Shown here one piece after another: positions 47,655-55,724 of a DNA stretch of 64,000 nucleotides. Made by a program: the position numbers and the translations under genes. The stretch is taken from positions 29,140 to 93,139 of the forward strand of contig NZ_PVUE01000021.1 in assembly GCF_003003235.1 (NCBI RefSeq), given 5' to 3'. The notes under the pieces were generated by a model. That model searched no databases. It was not told the origin of the DNA and saw nothing but the letters and a program-made list of their open reading frames with translations. Each line of letters begins with the position of its first letter. Position 1 is the stretch's first letter. Source of the stretch: Antricoccus suffuscus (GTDB lineage: Bacteria > Actinomycetota > Actinomycetes > Mycobacteriales > Antricoccaceae).

Positions 47655-47701
47655 TTTTGTAACCTTTTGGTAAATGTGACGATGAGAGAGCGAATACGAA
47701 A

Positions 47702-47732
47702 CCGCTCGCTCCCGAAAGGTGGAAGCGAGCGG
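47702..47732 (-). terminator. Terminator of binding-protein copy 9
   Basis: CCGCTCGCT and AGCGAGCGG form a perfect 9-bp stem extended by CC/GG pairing in the loop, about 75 bp beyond the copy 9 stop. Confidence 0.75.
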
Positions 47733-47806
47733 CTCGTTTGGTGCGGTCCCTCACGGTACCGGCCTCGGCATGTCGGTTCTTATCTGCCGGTCCCGGGTGG
47801 GATGGG

Positions 47807-49060
47807 TTATCCGCCGATCTTGTAGTCCTTGGCCTCTTTGGACTCGGTGAGTTGCTGGACGATCTTCAGGCCGCCCTTCTGGGATGCATCCGCCTGCTCG
47901 ACAACAGTCGATCGAGTCGAGGGTTGACCGGGCTTCGAGAAATCGAGCGGGGCGGTCATTCCTTCCGTGTCGACCTTGACCTGGGACGCCGCCTTGACAA
48001 TGCCGGCGCGCGTCAGGTCTTTGTTCTTGCAGGCCTTTTCGAGCACTGCCTGGTAGGCCAACGACGAAGCGTAGCCGAAGTCGATGGCGTCGTTCGGTGG
48101 GTCGGTGTATTTCGCCTCGTATTCTTTGGCGATCTTCTGCGCGAGCGGCACCTCAGAGGAGTAAGGCACAATCGACGTAACGCGGTAATAGTTGCCGAGC
48201 GCGTCTTTCGCGGGCGTATCCAGGAGATTCGAGGCCCAGGTCGGGTTGTTGCCCAGCAATGGAAGGTTGCCGATCCCTTGCGCGGCCATCTGAGTCGCTA
48301 CCGAGCCGAGCTGTGCCGGTCCGGTGGTGGTCACAATCGCCGATACTCCCTGGCTCTTGAGGCTGGTGACCGCCGCCGTCATGTCGTTGTCGGTGCCGGT
48401 GACCTTCAGGGGAATGTCGGTCATGTTGTGCTCCTTCGCGAATGCCTGAGAGCCGACAAGTCCGCCCTGGCCATACTCGGAGTCGATATAGATATGACCG
48501 ATCTTGTCGCCTTCCTTGATCAAACCTTGTTTGAGCAGGTACGAAAGGCCGTTGATGATCTCGATGTCATACGTCGCGCCCACCATCAGCACCGCTGGGC
48601 TGTCGAGGTTGGACGACGCCCACGAGGCTGGAATGGAGAGCATGTTGTCACTCGTGATGGTGCTCTTCAGCGCGGCGAGGATCGGTGATCCTAGAAGCTG
48701 CAGCATTCCGGCTGTGTTGTCCTTCATCGCGGCGTAGAGCGTGACGGCCTTGTCGGCCTGATAGCCGTTGTCCCGGACGTCGAGTTTGATCTGCCGACCG
48801 CAAATGCCTCCTGCTGCGTTGACGTCGTCGGCCCACAGCTGGTTGCCCTGGGTGAGGTTGACGCCGGTGATCTTGAAGACGCCCGAGGCATCGGTCATGA
48901 CGCCGAGGGTGATGTCTTTATCGGTCACGCCGTAGTCGGTCTTGACGCCGCCCGCGCCGGACTTGGCCGCGCCCGACGACCCGCCTTTTGTACTGCACGC
49001 GGCCAGCGGAAGCGTGAGCGCGATGAGCCCTGCTAGAACTGCACGGTTGATCTTGTGCAT
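47807..49060 (-). CDS. LivJ-type ABC substrate-binding lipoprotein, copy 9
   Basis: 417 residues; lipobox PLAAC (Cys22) then STKGGSSG. Landmarks: GVTDKDITLGVMTD, QGNQLWADDVNAAGGICGR, DSEYGQGGLVGSQAFAKEH. Ligand segment PASWASSNL. The tail is KDYKIGG, lacking the APLQK-type ending of the others. AGAGGGGA precedes the ATG. It is the copy nearest the permease genes but is separated from livM by a strong terminator, so it is not simply read through. Confidence 0.93.
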   Translation of the reverse strand: MHKINRAVLAGLIALTLPLAACSTKGGSSGAAKSGAGGVKTDYGVTDKDITLGVMTDASGVFKITGVNLTQGNQLWADDVNAAGGICGRQIKLDVRDNGYQADKAVTLYAAMKDNTAGMLQLLGSPILAALKSTITSDNMLSIPASWASSNLDSPAVLMVGATYDIEIINGLSYLLKQGLIKEGDKIGHIYIDSEYGQGGLVGSQAFAKEHNMTDIPLKVTGTDNDMTAAVTSLKSQGVSAIVTTTGPAQLGSVATQMAAQGIGNLPLLGNNPTWASNLLDTPAKDALGNYYRVTSIVPYSSEVPLAQKIAKEYEAKYTDPPNDAIDFGYASSLAYQAVLEKACKNKDLTRAGIVKAASQVKVDTEGMTAPLDFSKPGQPSTRSTVVEQADASQKGGLKIVQQLTESKEAKDYKIGG

Positions 49061-49351
49061 AGGTCCCGGGATCCCCTCTGTGAGTTAACCGGCGCGCGTC
49101 GAACGCCCCCGGCACGGAACTGATTATCAGAGATCCTGACATGTGAATCGGTCGGACGGAATAGAAATTGGACGAGAAGAATCGAATTGTGACCCAAGTG
49201 AGTTAGATGTTAAGAATTGTAGAGACGCGTGAGCAGGGTCGACCGAAGAATGTTTTGCTTAACTAATGAAATAGTAATTAGTTTCGGTAAATAAAAGAGT
49301 AAAGGATATGCAATCTCCAGGTCCTGGCCAGTGCGCCGAAATGGCGACAAC
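49061..49351. other. Upstream region of copy 9
   Basis: AT-rich for this genome. It contains AACTAAT-N9-ATTAGTT (49261-49283), a perfect 7-bp inverted repeat about 200 bp upstream of copy 9, and no convincing frame. Probably the copy 9 promoter and operator region. Confidence 0.45.
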
Positions 49352-49396
49352 AAAAAGTCCGCCCGCCTCGCGAATTGCGAGGCGGGCGGACTTTTT
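49352..49396 (-). terminator. Terminator of the livFGHM operon
   Basis: AAAAAGTCCGCCCGCCTCGC and GCGAGGCGGGCGGACTTTTT form a perfect 20-bp stem with a 5-base loop and T-runs on both strands, 19 bp beyond livM. It should largely separate the permease operon from the binding-protein genes. Confidence 0.95.
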
Positions 49397-49414
49397 ACTG
49401 CGTGAGGTCTGAGC

Positions 49415-50608
49415 CTACTTCTTGAAGATGCCCAGGATGCGGTTGCCGATGCCGGCCAGACCACGTGGTTCGAACATCATGATCAGTACGACGAGCGCGC
49501 CATACACCAGATTGGTGATCACGATAGGCGAGAACGCCGTGCCACTCTGGACGCCGCCGGATCCGCCCTGCGTGAGCAGCGACAGGATCAGGGGCATACC
49601 GAACACCACGAACGATCCGGCGATCGATCCGACAAGTGATCCAAGTCCGCCGATGACGATCATCGCCAAGAACGCAATGGCCTGAGTGACGCCAAAGGTC
49701 CCGAACTCGGACTCGTCAGGCTTCATGAGGCTGTACCACCAGATCGTCATGACGCCGGCCAGGCCGCAGTACATCGATGAGATGGTAAACGCGCTGGCCT
49801 TGGACCAGACGACCGAGACGCCGAGTACGGTCGCGGCCGCCTCATTGTCGCGGACGGCGCGCCATGCACGGCCGGTGCGGCCCTTGAGAGCGCCCCGAGC
49901 CAGCAGGTAGGCGATGATCGTCAGGATCAAGAACAGATACCACTTGCGCTCGTCCTTGCCGAGGGGCGTACCCAGCAGCACGATGATCGGCTCTGGTGGG
50001 TCAACTTTCAGCCCACCGATCCCGAACTGGACAGGGGAGCGGCCCGACGAAGTGGAGCCGGCGAGCGCCGGTAGGACGCGCCCGAGCCAGAAGCCCAGGA
50101 ACACCAGCGCCAGCGATGCGACACCGAGATAGATACCTGAGAGACGACCGGAGATCGGGGAGAACAATGCCCCGGCCAAGCCGGCGACCGCTACCGCAAG
50201 GATCAGCGCCAGCAGCGGCGGCAACCCGAAACCGACGTAGGTCGGGTCGTCGGTCGGTCCGGCGAAGACGGCGTACGAAACGCCACCTACGAGGAGGAAG
50301 AACGTATTCGCCAAGGACAGCTGCCCGGCCTGACCTAGCAGCATGGTCAGGCCCATGCCGCCGACGGCGCCGGTCATGATCCAGGTGCCGACACTCAGCC
50401 ACTGGGCCTGCATGTAGAGCGGAATCAGGCATAGGACAAGCAGCAGCACGATTGTGCCGACGATCTTGAGGATTCGTCCGAGCGGCGTGCGAGATGGACG
50501 AATCGAGTACGACGCGTTCTCCGGGCCCTCCGCGGTCGTCGTGGCGTCAGTGTGATCGGTCGGTGGAGTCTCGTCCACCACCGTTGAGGTTGTCGTGGGA
50601 TCAGACAC
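49415..50608 (-). CDS. livM: Branched-chain amino acid-type ABC permease LivM
   Basis: 397 residues. A soluble Thr/Asp/Pro-rich N-terminal tail (about 1-38) precedes eight to ten membrane helices. The LivM core GLTMLLGQAGQLSLANTFF and the coupling segment TGRAWRAVRDNEAAATVLGV are present. It forms the channel with LivH. Last gene of the operon; its start overlaps livH by eight bases. Confidence 0.93.
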   Translation of the reverse strand: MSDPTTTSTVVDETPPTDHTDATTTAEGPENASYSIRPSRTPLGRILKIVGTIVLLLVLCLIPLYMQAQWLSVGTWIMTGAVGGMGLTMLLGQAGQLSLANTFFLLVGGVSYAVFAGPTDDPTYVGFGLPPLLALILAVAVAGLAGALFSPISGRLSGIYLGVASLALVFLGFWLGRVLPALAGSTSSGRSPVQFGIGGLKVDPPEPIIVLLGTPLGKDERKWYLFLILTIIAYLLARGALKGRTGRAWRAVRDNEAAATVLGVSVVWSKASAFTISSMYCGLAGVMTIWWYSLMKPDESEFGTFGVTQAIAFLAMIVIGGLGSLVGSIAGSFVVFGMPLILSLLTQGGSGGVQSGTAFSPIVITNLVYGALVVLIMMFEPRGLAGIGNRILGIFKK

Positions 50609-51482
50609 GGTGCTGTTCCACCTTTCCGAACAGGCCCGACGGGCGGAAGATCAAGACAATAAGCATGACGATGAACACCGACACTTTCGAGAAGTCCAGA
50701 TCGATGTACTGCGCGGTGAACGATTCGGTGAGACCAACGACGAAGCCACCGACGACAGCGCCGCCCGGCGAAGTCATGCCGCCGATGATCGCGGCGGGGA
50801 AGGCATAGATCGCGAGGGAGTGCGTGCCCTCCGACAAGCCGGCGCCAGAGAAGTCCTGCGTGGCCATGAAGAGCACCGCGATGCCGGCGAGCGCGCCGCC
50901 GACAGCCCATGCGCCTGCAGTAATGCGTGAGCTGCGGATGCCCATCAGCGCGGAGGCCTCGCGGTTCTCGGCCTGCGCACGCATGGCGACGCCCCAGTTG
51001 GACCAGCGGAATGCCGCGAAGAAGACCGAGATGAGCACGATGGCCGTGATCAATGCGACGGTTTGTGTCTTCGGCAGCGTGACGTCGCCCAGATGAATCG
51101 GGCTGGCGTCGTACGGGTCGCCGAGGAATGGCGCGGCCTCGGTGCCCAGCCTTCGGACGATCTCTGTCAGCAAGATGACGTCCACGCCGATGGTCAGAAT
51201 TGCTAAAGCGTCGTGACTGGCGAGTTTTGCATTCGCGACAAGCACCCGCTCGATGATCACCGACAGAACCGCGGCCGCCACGACGCCCGAGAGCGCGGCG
51301 AGCCACCAACCCGTGTGCGGTTTGAGCACGAAGACGATGTAGCCACCGACAAGGGCAACCGAGCCCTGCGCGAAGTTGATGACCTCCGTCGCCTTGAAGA
51401 TGATCACGAAGCCGAGTGCGAGCAGCGCGAAGACCGCGCCCTTGCCAGCCCCGTTGATGAAGACCTGCAAAAATGTACTCAC
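50601..51482 (-). CDS. livH: Branched-chain amino acid-type ABC permease LivH
   Basis: 293 residues, about eight membrane helices. LivH signatures are FKATEVINFAQGSVALVGGY near the N-terminus and WGVAMRAQAENREASALMGI, the ATPase-coupling loop. Its ATG overlaps the livG stop by four bases. Pairs with LivM in the membrane. Confidence 0.94.
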   Translation of the reverse strand: MSTFLQVFINGAGKGAVFALLALGFVIIFKATEVINFAQGSVALVGGYIVFVLKPHTGWWLAALSGVVAAAVLSVIIERVLVANAKLASHDALAILTIGVDVILLTEIVRRLGTEAAPFLGDPYDASPIHLGDVTLPKTQTVALITAIVLISVFFAAFRWSNWGVAMRAQAENREASALMGIRSSRITAGAWAVGGALAGIAVLFMATQDFSGAGLSEGTHSLAIYAFPAAIIGGMTSPGGAVVGGFVVGLTESFTAQYIDLDFSKVSVFIVMLIVLIFRPSGLFGKVEQHRV

Positions 51483-52429
51483 TGAGAGTCCTCCGATTTG
51501 GCTGCTTCGGACGCGCCATTGTCGTCAAGCGAAGGAAGTTGACCGTCTCCAGCTGCGTGCTTGGGCTGGTCGGCACTTGTTTCGGCGTTGACCTCGTCCT
51601 CAGGTGCCCCGAGGTACGCGCGGATAACTGCGGGGTCCTTCTGGACCGCGCTCGGTACGTCGTCGGCGATGCGCTTGCCGAAGTCGAGGACGGTGACGTG
51701 GTCGGCGACGTCCATGACAAGAGACATGTCGTGCTCGACCAGCAGGATCGAGATCCGCAGCTCGTCGCGCACATCGTGGATAAGCTGCGCGATCTCCGCC
51801 GTCTCGGTCGAGTTCATGCCGGCGGCGGGCTCGTCGAGCATGAGCACCTTGGGCTCGGACGCGAGCGCCCGAGCAATGTCGACGCGCTTCTGATCGCCAT
51901 ACGACAACAGGCCAGCCGGCTTGTGCAAATGCTGCGAAATGCCGAGGAAGTCGCAGATCTCGGCCGCCCGCTGCAGGTGCCGGTTTTCGGTTTTGATGAC
52001 CCAGGGCAGCCGCAGGCCGTACGACGCGAAACCGCCCTTCATCAGCGAGTGGCGCCCGAGCATCACGTTGTCGAGCACCGTGGAGGTCCCTGACAGCGCA
52101 AGGTTCTGGAACGCACGGCCTAGACCTAGGCGGGCGATCTTGTGCGGCGGGGTGTTGCTGAGCACCGTGTCACCGAGGGTGATCTTGCCGGAAGCGAGCT
52201 TGTAGACGCCGGTAATGGCGTTGAAGCAGGTGGACTTGCCGGCGCCGTTCGGGCCGATGACCGCGTGAATAGTGCCGGGCTCCACAGTGAAGCTGACATC
52301 GTTGAGCGCCACGATGCCGCCGAAGCGAACCGTGGCGTTTTCAAGGATCAGCGGCGGTGGTGGTGTGCGCTCGACCGCCGGTTGGCTGCTGGTTGACACG
52401 TTTCGCTCCGAGGTTGCTGGTTTCGTCAT
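51479..52429 (-). CDS. livG: ABC transporter ATPase LivG
   Basis: About 316 residues. Walker A GPNGAGKST, signature LLSYGDQKR (LSYG variant usual for LivG) and Walker B VLMLDEPAAGMN. The C-terminal LivG extension is followed by an extra acidic, Ser/Ala-rich tail of about 40 residues. The ATG at 52429 overlaps the livF stop (ATGA); a GTG at 52438 is also open. It powers transport with LivF. Confidence 0.94.
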   Translation of the reverse strand: MTKPATSERNVSTSSQPAVERTPPPPLILENATVRFGGIVALNDVSFTVEPGTIHAVIGPNGAGKSTCFNAITGVYKLASGKITLGDTVLSNTPPHKIARLGLGRAFQNLALSGTSTVLDNVMLGRHSLMKGGFASYGLRLPWVIKTENRHLQRAAEICDFLGISQHLHKPAGLLSYGDQKRVDIARALASEPKVLMLDEPAAGMNSTETAEIAQLIHDVRDELRISILLVEHDMSLVMDVADHVTVLDFGKRIADDVPSAVQKDPAVIRAYLGAPEDEVNAETSADQPKHAAGDGQLPSLDDNGASEAAKSEDSQ

Positions 52430-53235
52430 CCGTTCCACACTCCAAGCACGCGACGGTTATGCGAGGCCTTCTTGGCCGCGACGGCATCCGCATCGGAGTC
52501 CTCTGCGCTCTCGGCGTGCCCGCCAAGGTAGAGGTGCTGCACGTCCTCGGAGTTACGAAGCTCCTCCGCAGATCCCTGCAACTGAAGCTCGCCGACCTCG
52601 AGGACGACGGCCCGGTGCGCAACTCGCAGCGCCATGGTCGCGTTCTGCTCGACGAGGACGACGGCCGTGCCCATCTCGTTGATCTCGGTGACGATGTTGC
52701 CGATTCGGGTCACCAACTGGGGCGCCAGACCCAGCGACGGCTCATCCATCAGCAGGACCTTGGGCTCGCACATCAACGCGCGGCCGATAGCGAGCATCTG
52801 CTGTTCGCCACCGGACAGCAGTAGCCCCGGCTGCTTGGAGCGTTCTGCAAGGCGCGGGAACAAGGTGTAGACGCGGTCGCGAGCGGACTCCCGGCGCTTG
52901 GGGTCGGCCGACAGACCACCGGCGCGCAGATTCTCATCCACGCTCATACGCCCGAAAATCTGCCGACCCTCGGGCACCTGCATAACGCGCTGGAGCACGA
53001 TGTTGGCCGGGTCCATCTTGTCGATGCGCTTGCCCTCAAACGTGATCTCGCCACCGGTGATGGTGCCACGATGCAACTTGAGAGTTGCCGAAATTGCGCG
53101 TAGCAGCGTCGACTTGCCCGCGCCGTTGCTGCCGAGAACGGCCACAACCTCGCGTTCTGGTACGTCGAAACTGACGCCTCTAAGTGCTTGTACGGACCGT
53201 CCGTACCGGACTGAAACGTCCTTAATACTTAGCAC
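52426..53235 (-). CDS. livF: ABC transporter ATPase LivF
   Basis: 269 residues. Walker A GSNGAGKST, signature LLSGGEQQM and Walker B VLLMDEPSLGLAP are those of LivF. A charged tail follows the ATPase domain. GTG start with GGGAGG upstream. First gene of the livF-G-H-M operon; the order of genes is the reverse of E. coli's permease-first arrangement. No binding-protein gene lies inside the operon. Confidence 0.94.
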   Translation of the reverse strand: MLSIKDVSVRYGRSVQALRGVSFDVPEREVVAVLGSNGAGKSTLLRAISATLKLHRGTITGGEITFEGKRIDKMDPANIVLQRVMQVPEGRQIFGRMSVDENLRAGGLSADPKRRESARDRVYTLFPRLAERSKQPGLLLSGGEQQMLAIGRALMCEPKVLLMDEPSLGLAPQLVTRIGNIVTEINEMGTAVVLVEQNATMALRVAHRAVVLEVGELQLQGSAEELRNSEDVQHLYLGGHAESAEDSDADAVAAKKASHNRRVLGVWNG

Positions 53236-53708
53236 GAGCCTCCCTAACGGTAGAGGAATCTAGGGGAGACAACATCCCCGGTGTAATTGGTGACAACTTT
53301 GAATGAGTCGCGGGCGCGCGCCTGCGACAGGGTGGAATCTTTGTCTACTAATGGGCCCCTTCGGTAGCCCATCGGAGGGCAATCATTGGAATTTTCACCA
53401 ACCTGAGACCTGGACCAAGTGATACGTGGCAGTGTGTGCGCATTGCGCACACTACCGTCTTGAGCGGTGGTGTCACAGGCGAACCCGCACGGTGGTGTTG
53501 GTCCCCCTGACGCCGCGGTTGGCCGGGTGGGCACCCCGCTGGCGAGTAGTTGTCGCGGGACCAAGCCCGCAACGGCATTAAACAATATTCCATATTGTGT
53601 GGGTGAACAGTATGTGGTTTGTTCGATCGCCACGCTAACGTGATACTTCACCTCGCACCCACGCCGGTGCGCGGACTACAGGATTCTACTGACCGTTAGA
53701 CTCGCGGC
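53236..53708. other. Divergent control region between livF and glpD
   Basis: 473 bp without a convincing gene. It holds a perfect 9-1-9 dyad (53434-53452), and AT-rich stretches near 53580. It must contain promoters for livFGHM leftward and glpD rightward. Confidence 0.6.
53434..53452. promoter_or_regulatory. Perfect dyad upstream of the liv operon
   Basis: GTGTGCGCA-T-TGCGCACAC, about 200 bp upstream of livF and 255 bp upstream of glpD. Fourteen of its bases recur exactly upstream of binding-protein copy 3 (39783-39796). Confidence 0.5.
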
Positions 53709-55439
53709 GTGGAGTCGTCGGATATGCGCTCGGGAAATCTCGATCCCTTGCAGCGCACGCATGACCTAAGACGACTGGAACACGAACAATTCGACGTGCT
53801 CGTCATCGGCGGCGGCGTGACCGGGGCCGGCGTTGCGCTCGATGCTGCGACCCGTGGGCTGCGCGTGGCGATCGTCGAGGCGCGTGACTGGGCGGCCGGC
53901 ACGTCCAGCAGGTCGAGCAAACTCATTCACGGCGGACTGCGCTACCTGGAACAGCTCGACTTCCCACTCGTCCGCGAAGCGCTGCGCGAACGCGGGCTGC
54001 TGTTGGGCAAGATCGCGCCGCACCTGGTCCGCCCGGTGCCTTTCCTGCTGCCATTGGAGAAGCGGGTGTGGCAGCGGTTCTACTACGGCGCCGGTGTCGC
54101 GCTTTACGACTCGCTCGGCAGCGTTCTTGGCACGTCGCGCGAGATGCCCCGGCACAAACACCTCACCCGCCGCCAAGCCCGCGCAATCTTCCCGTCGCTG
54201 AAGCCAGATGCGCTCATTGGGGCGATCCGCTATTACGACGGACAGGTGGACGATGCTCGGCTGACGATGTCGTTGGTGCGCACCGCGGCGGCGTACGGCG
54301 CGGCCGCGGTCAGCAGCGCGCGAGTTGTCCGACTGCGTCGCGACGAGGCCGGTGCGGTGGTCGGTGCGGTGGTCAGTGACCTGGAGTCCAGCAGGGAGAT
54401 CGACGTACGCGCCACCCGAGTGATTGCCGCGACCGGCGTGTGGAGCGACGACATCGGTGAAATGGTGGGCGGCCGGGTCGCAGTTCGTGTACGCGCCTCG
54501 AAAGGTGTGCACTTCGTCGTACCCCGAGAAGCGATCGACGGCGATGTCGGGCTGATCCTGCGCACCGAGAAGAGCGTGCTGTTCGTGATCCCATGGGACC
54601 GGCATTGGATCATCGGCACGACAGACACCGACTGGGACCTCGACCGGGCGCATCCAGCGGCCAGCGCGCACGACATTCGCTACCTGCTCGATCATGTCAA
54701 CCGGGTACTTGACCGGCCATTGCACCGCGGTGACATCGATGGTGTGTACGCCGGTCTGCGGCCGCTGCTGTCCGGAGAGTCCGACGCGACGTCGAAGCTT
54801 TCGCGCGAACACGCGGTCGTCAGCCCTGCGCCCGGACTGACCCTGATCGCGGGCGGCAAATATACGACGTACCGCGTGATGGCCAAGGACGCCGTCGACG
54901 CCGCGACCGCGGACCTTGGCTGGGTCGGCAAGTCCGTCACCGAACGGATACCGGTCCTCGGCGCGCACGAATTCCAGTCGCTGTGGCGGGCCCGCGTCGG
55001 TCTGGCGGTCCAGCGCGGCATTGCGGTGCCGACGATCGAACACCTCTTACGCCGATACGGCGACCAGTACGCCGACGTACTCGCGCTGTGCGATGACGAT
55101 CCCTCGTTGCGCGAGGTGCTTCCCGACAGCGGTGGCTACCTCAAGGCCGAGATCCGGTACGCCGCCGAGCGCGAAGGGGCGTTGCATCTGGACGACGTAC
55201 TCACTCGGCGTACCCGCATCTCTATCGAGACCGAACATCGCGGCGTCGACTGCGCTCCCGAAGTGGCTCGGATCGTCGGCGAGGTCCTCGGATGGGACGA
55301 GACCATGCGCGAACGCGAGATCGAGCACTACTTCGCCCGGGTTGAGGCCGAACGGCAGTCGCAGAAGAAGCTGGATGACCGCACGGCCGATGCCGCGCGA
55401 CTCGGTGCGCCGGACGTCCGCGGCGCGTGGGCGGACTAG
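53709..55439 (+). CDS. glpD: Glycerol-3-phosphate dehydrogenase (FAD)
   Basis: 576 residues. The FAD Rossmann motif is VIGGGVTGAGVALDAATRG, followed by GTSSRSSKLIHGGLRYLE, the hallmark of GlpD; later WIIGTTDTDWD and GGKYTTYRVMAKDAVD complete the family pattern. It oxidises sn-glycerol-3-phosphate to dihydroxyacetone phosphate, passing electrons to the quinone pool at the membrane. GTG start at 53709; ATG 53724 is an alternative. No glpK or glpF is adjacent. Confidence 0.94.
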   Translation: MESSDMRSGNLDPLQRTHDLRRLEHEQFDVLVIGGGVTGAGVALDAATRGLRVAIVEARDWAAGTSSRSSKLIHGGLRYLEQLDFPLVREALRERGLLLGKIAPHLVRPVPFLLPLEKRVWQRFYYGAGVALYDSLGSVLGTSREMPRHKHLTRRQARAIFPSLKPDALIGAIRYYDGQVDDARLTMSLVRTAAAYGAAAVSSARVVRLRRDEAGAVVGAVVSDLESSREIDVRATRVIAATGVWSDDIGEMVGGRVAVRVRASKGVHFVVPREAIDGDVGLILRTEKSVLFVIPWDRHWIIGTTDTDWDLDRAHPAASAHDIRYLLDHVNRVLDRPLHRGDIDGVYAGLRPLLSGESDATSKLSREHAVVSPAPGLTLIAGGKYTTYRVMAKDAVDAATADLGWVGKSVTERIPVLGAHEFQSLWRARVGLAVQRGIAVPTIEHLLRRYGDQYADVLALCDDDPSLREVLPDSGGYLKAEIRYAAEREGALHLDDVLTRRTRISIETEHRGVDCAPEVARIVGEVLGWDETMREREIEHYFARVEAERQSQKKLDDRTADAARLGAPDVRGAWAD

Positions 55440-55442
55440 ACG

Positions 55443-55706
55443 ATGTCATTGTTTATCGATCAGCCGTACTGGCCGGGGCACGGTCGTCTCTGGGCACATC
55501 TGATCAGTGACTCGTCGTTCGAGGAGCTGCACCAGTTTGCCGGGTCCATCGGGATTCCGCGGCGCGGCTTCGATGGCGACCACTACGACATTCCGGCCGA
55601 TCGATGGTCGATGGTCGTCGATAGGGGCGTTACGCCTACCGACTCGAAGGACGTCGTACGCCGGCTCCGTGCGGCCGGCCTGCGGCGACCCAAGCACCTG
55701 CGCTAG
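55443..55706 (+). CDS. DUF4031 small protein
   Basis: 87 residues matching DUF4031: FIDQPYWPGHGRLWAHLISD, then FEELHQFAGSIGIPRRGF and DHYDIPADR. The conserved His/Asp residues look like a metal or catalytic site, but the function is unknown. It starts 3 bp after the glpD stop and is probably co-transcribed. Confidence 0.82.
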   Translation: MSLFIDQPYWPGHGRLWAHLISDSSFEELHQFAGSIGIPRRGFDGDHYDIPADRWSMVVDRGVTPTDSKDVVRRLRAAGLRRPKHLR

Positions 55707-55724
55707 TCGGCGGGTAGGGCGACG

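Larger units (their letters stand above)
47309..47806. other. Long gap between copies 8 and 9
   Basis: 498 bp, AT-richer than its neighbours. It holds a TTGGTCA-AC-TGACCAA palindrome (47639-47654) and the copy 9 terminator (47702-47732). Short frames here have no family features. No gene called. Confidence 0.6.

Noticed and set aside
47566..47754. 62-residue frame in the gap upstream of copy 8
   Set aside because: It crosses the copy 9 terminator and has no recognisable features.
35481..49060. Receptor array as an assembly artefact
   Set aside because: The nine genes differ throughout, with distinct terminators and leaders, so they are not copies of one misassembled gene; only copies 6 and 7 are close.
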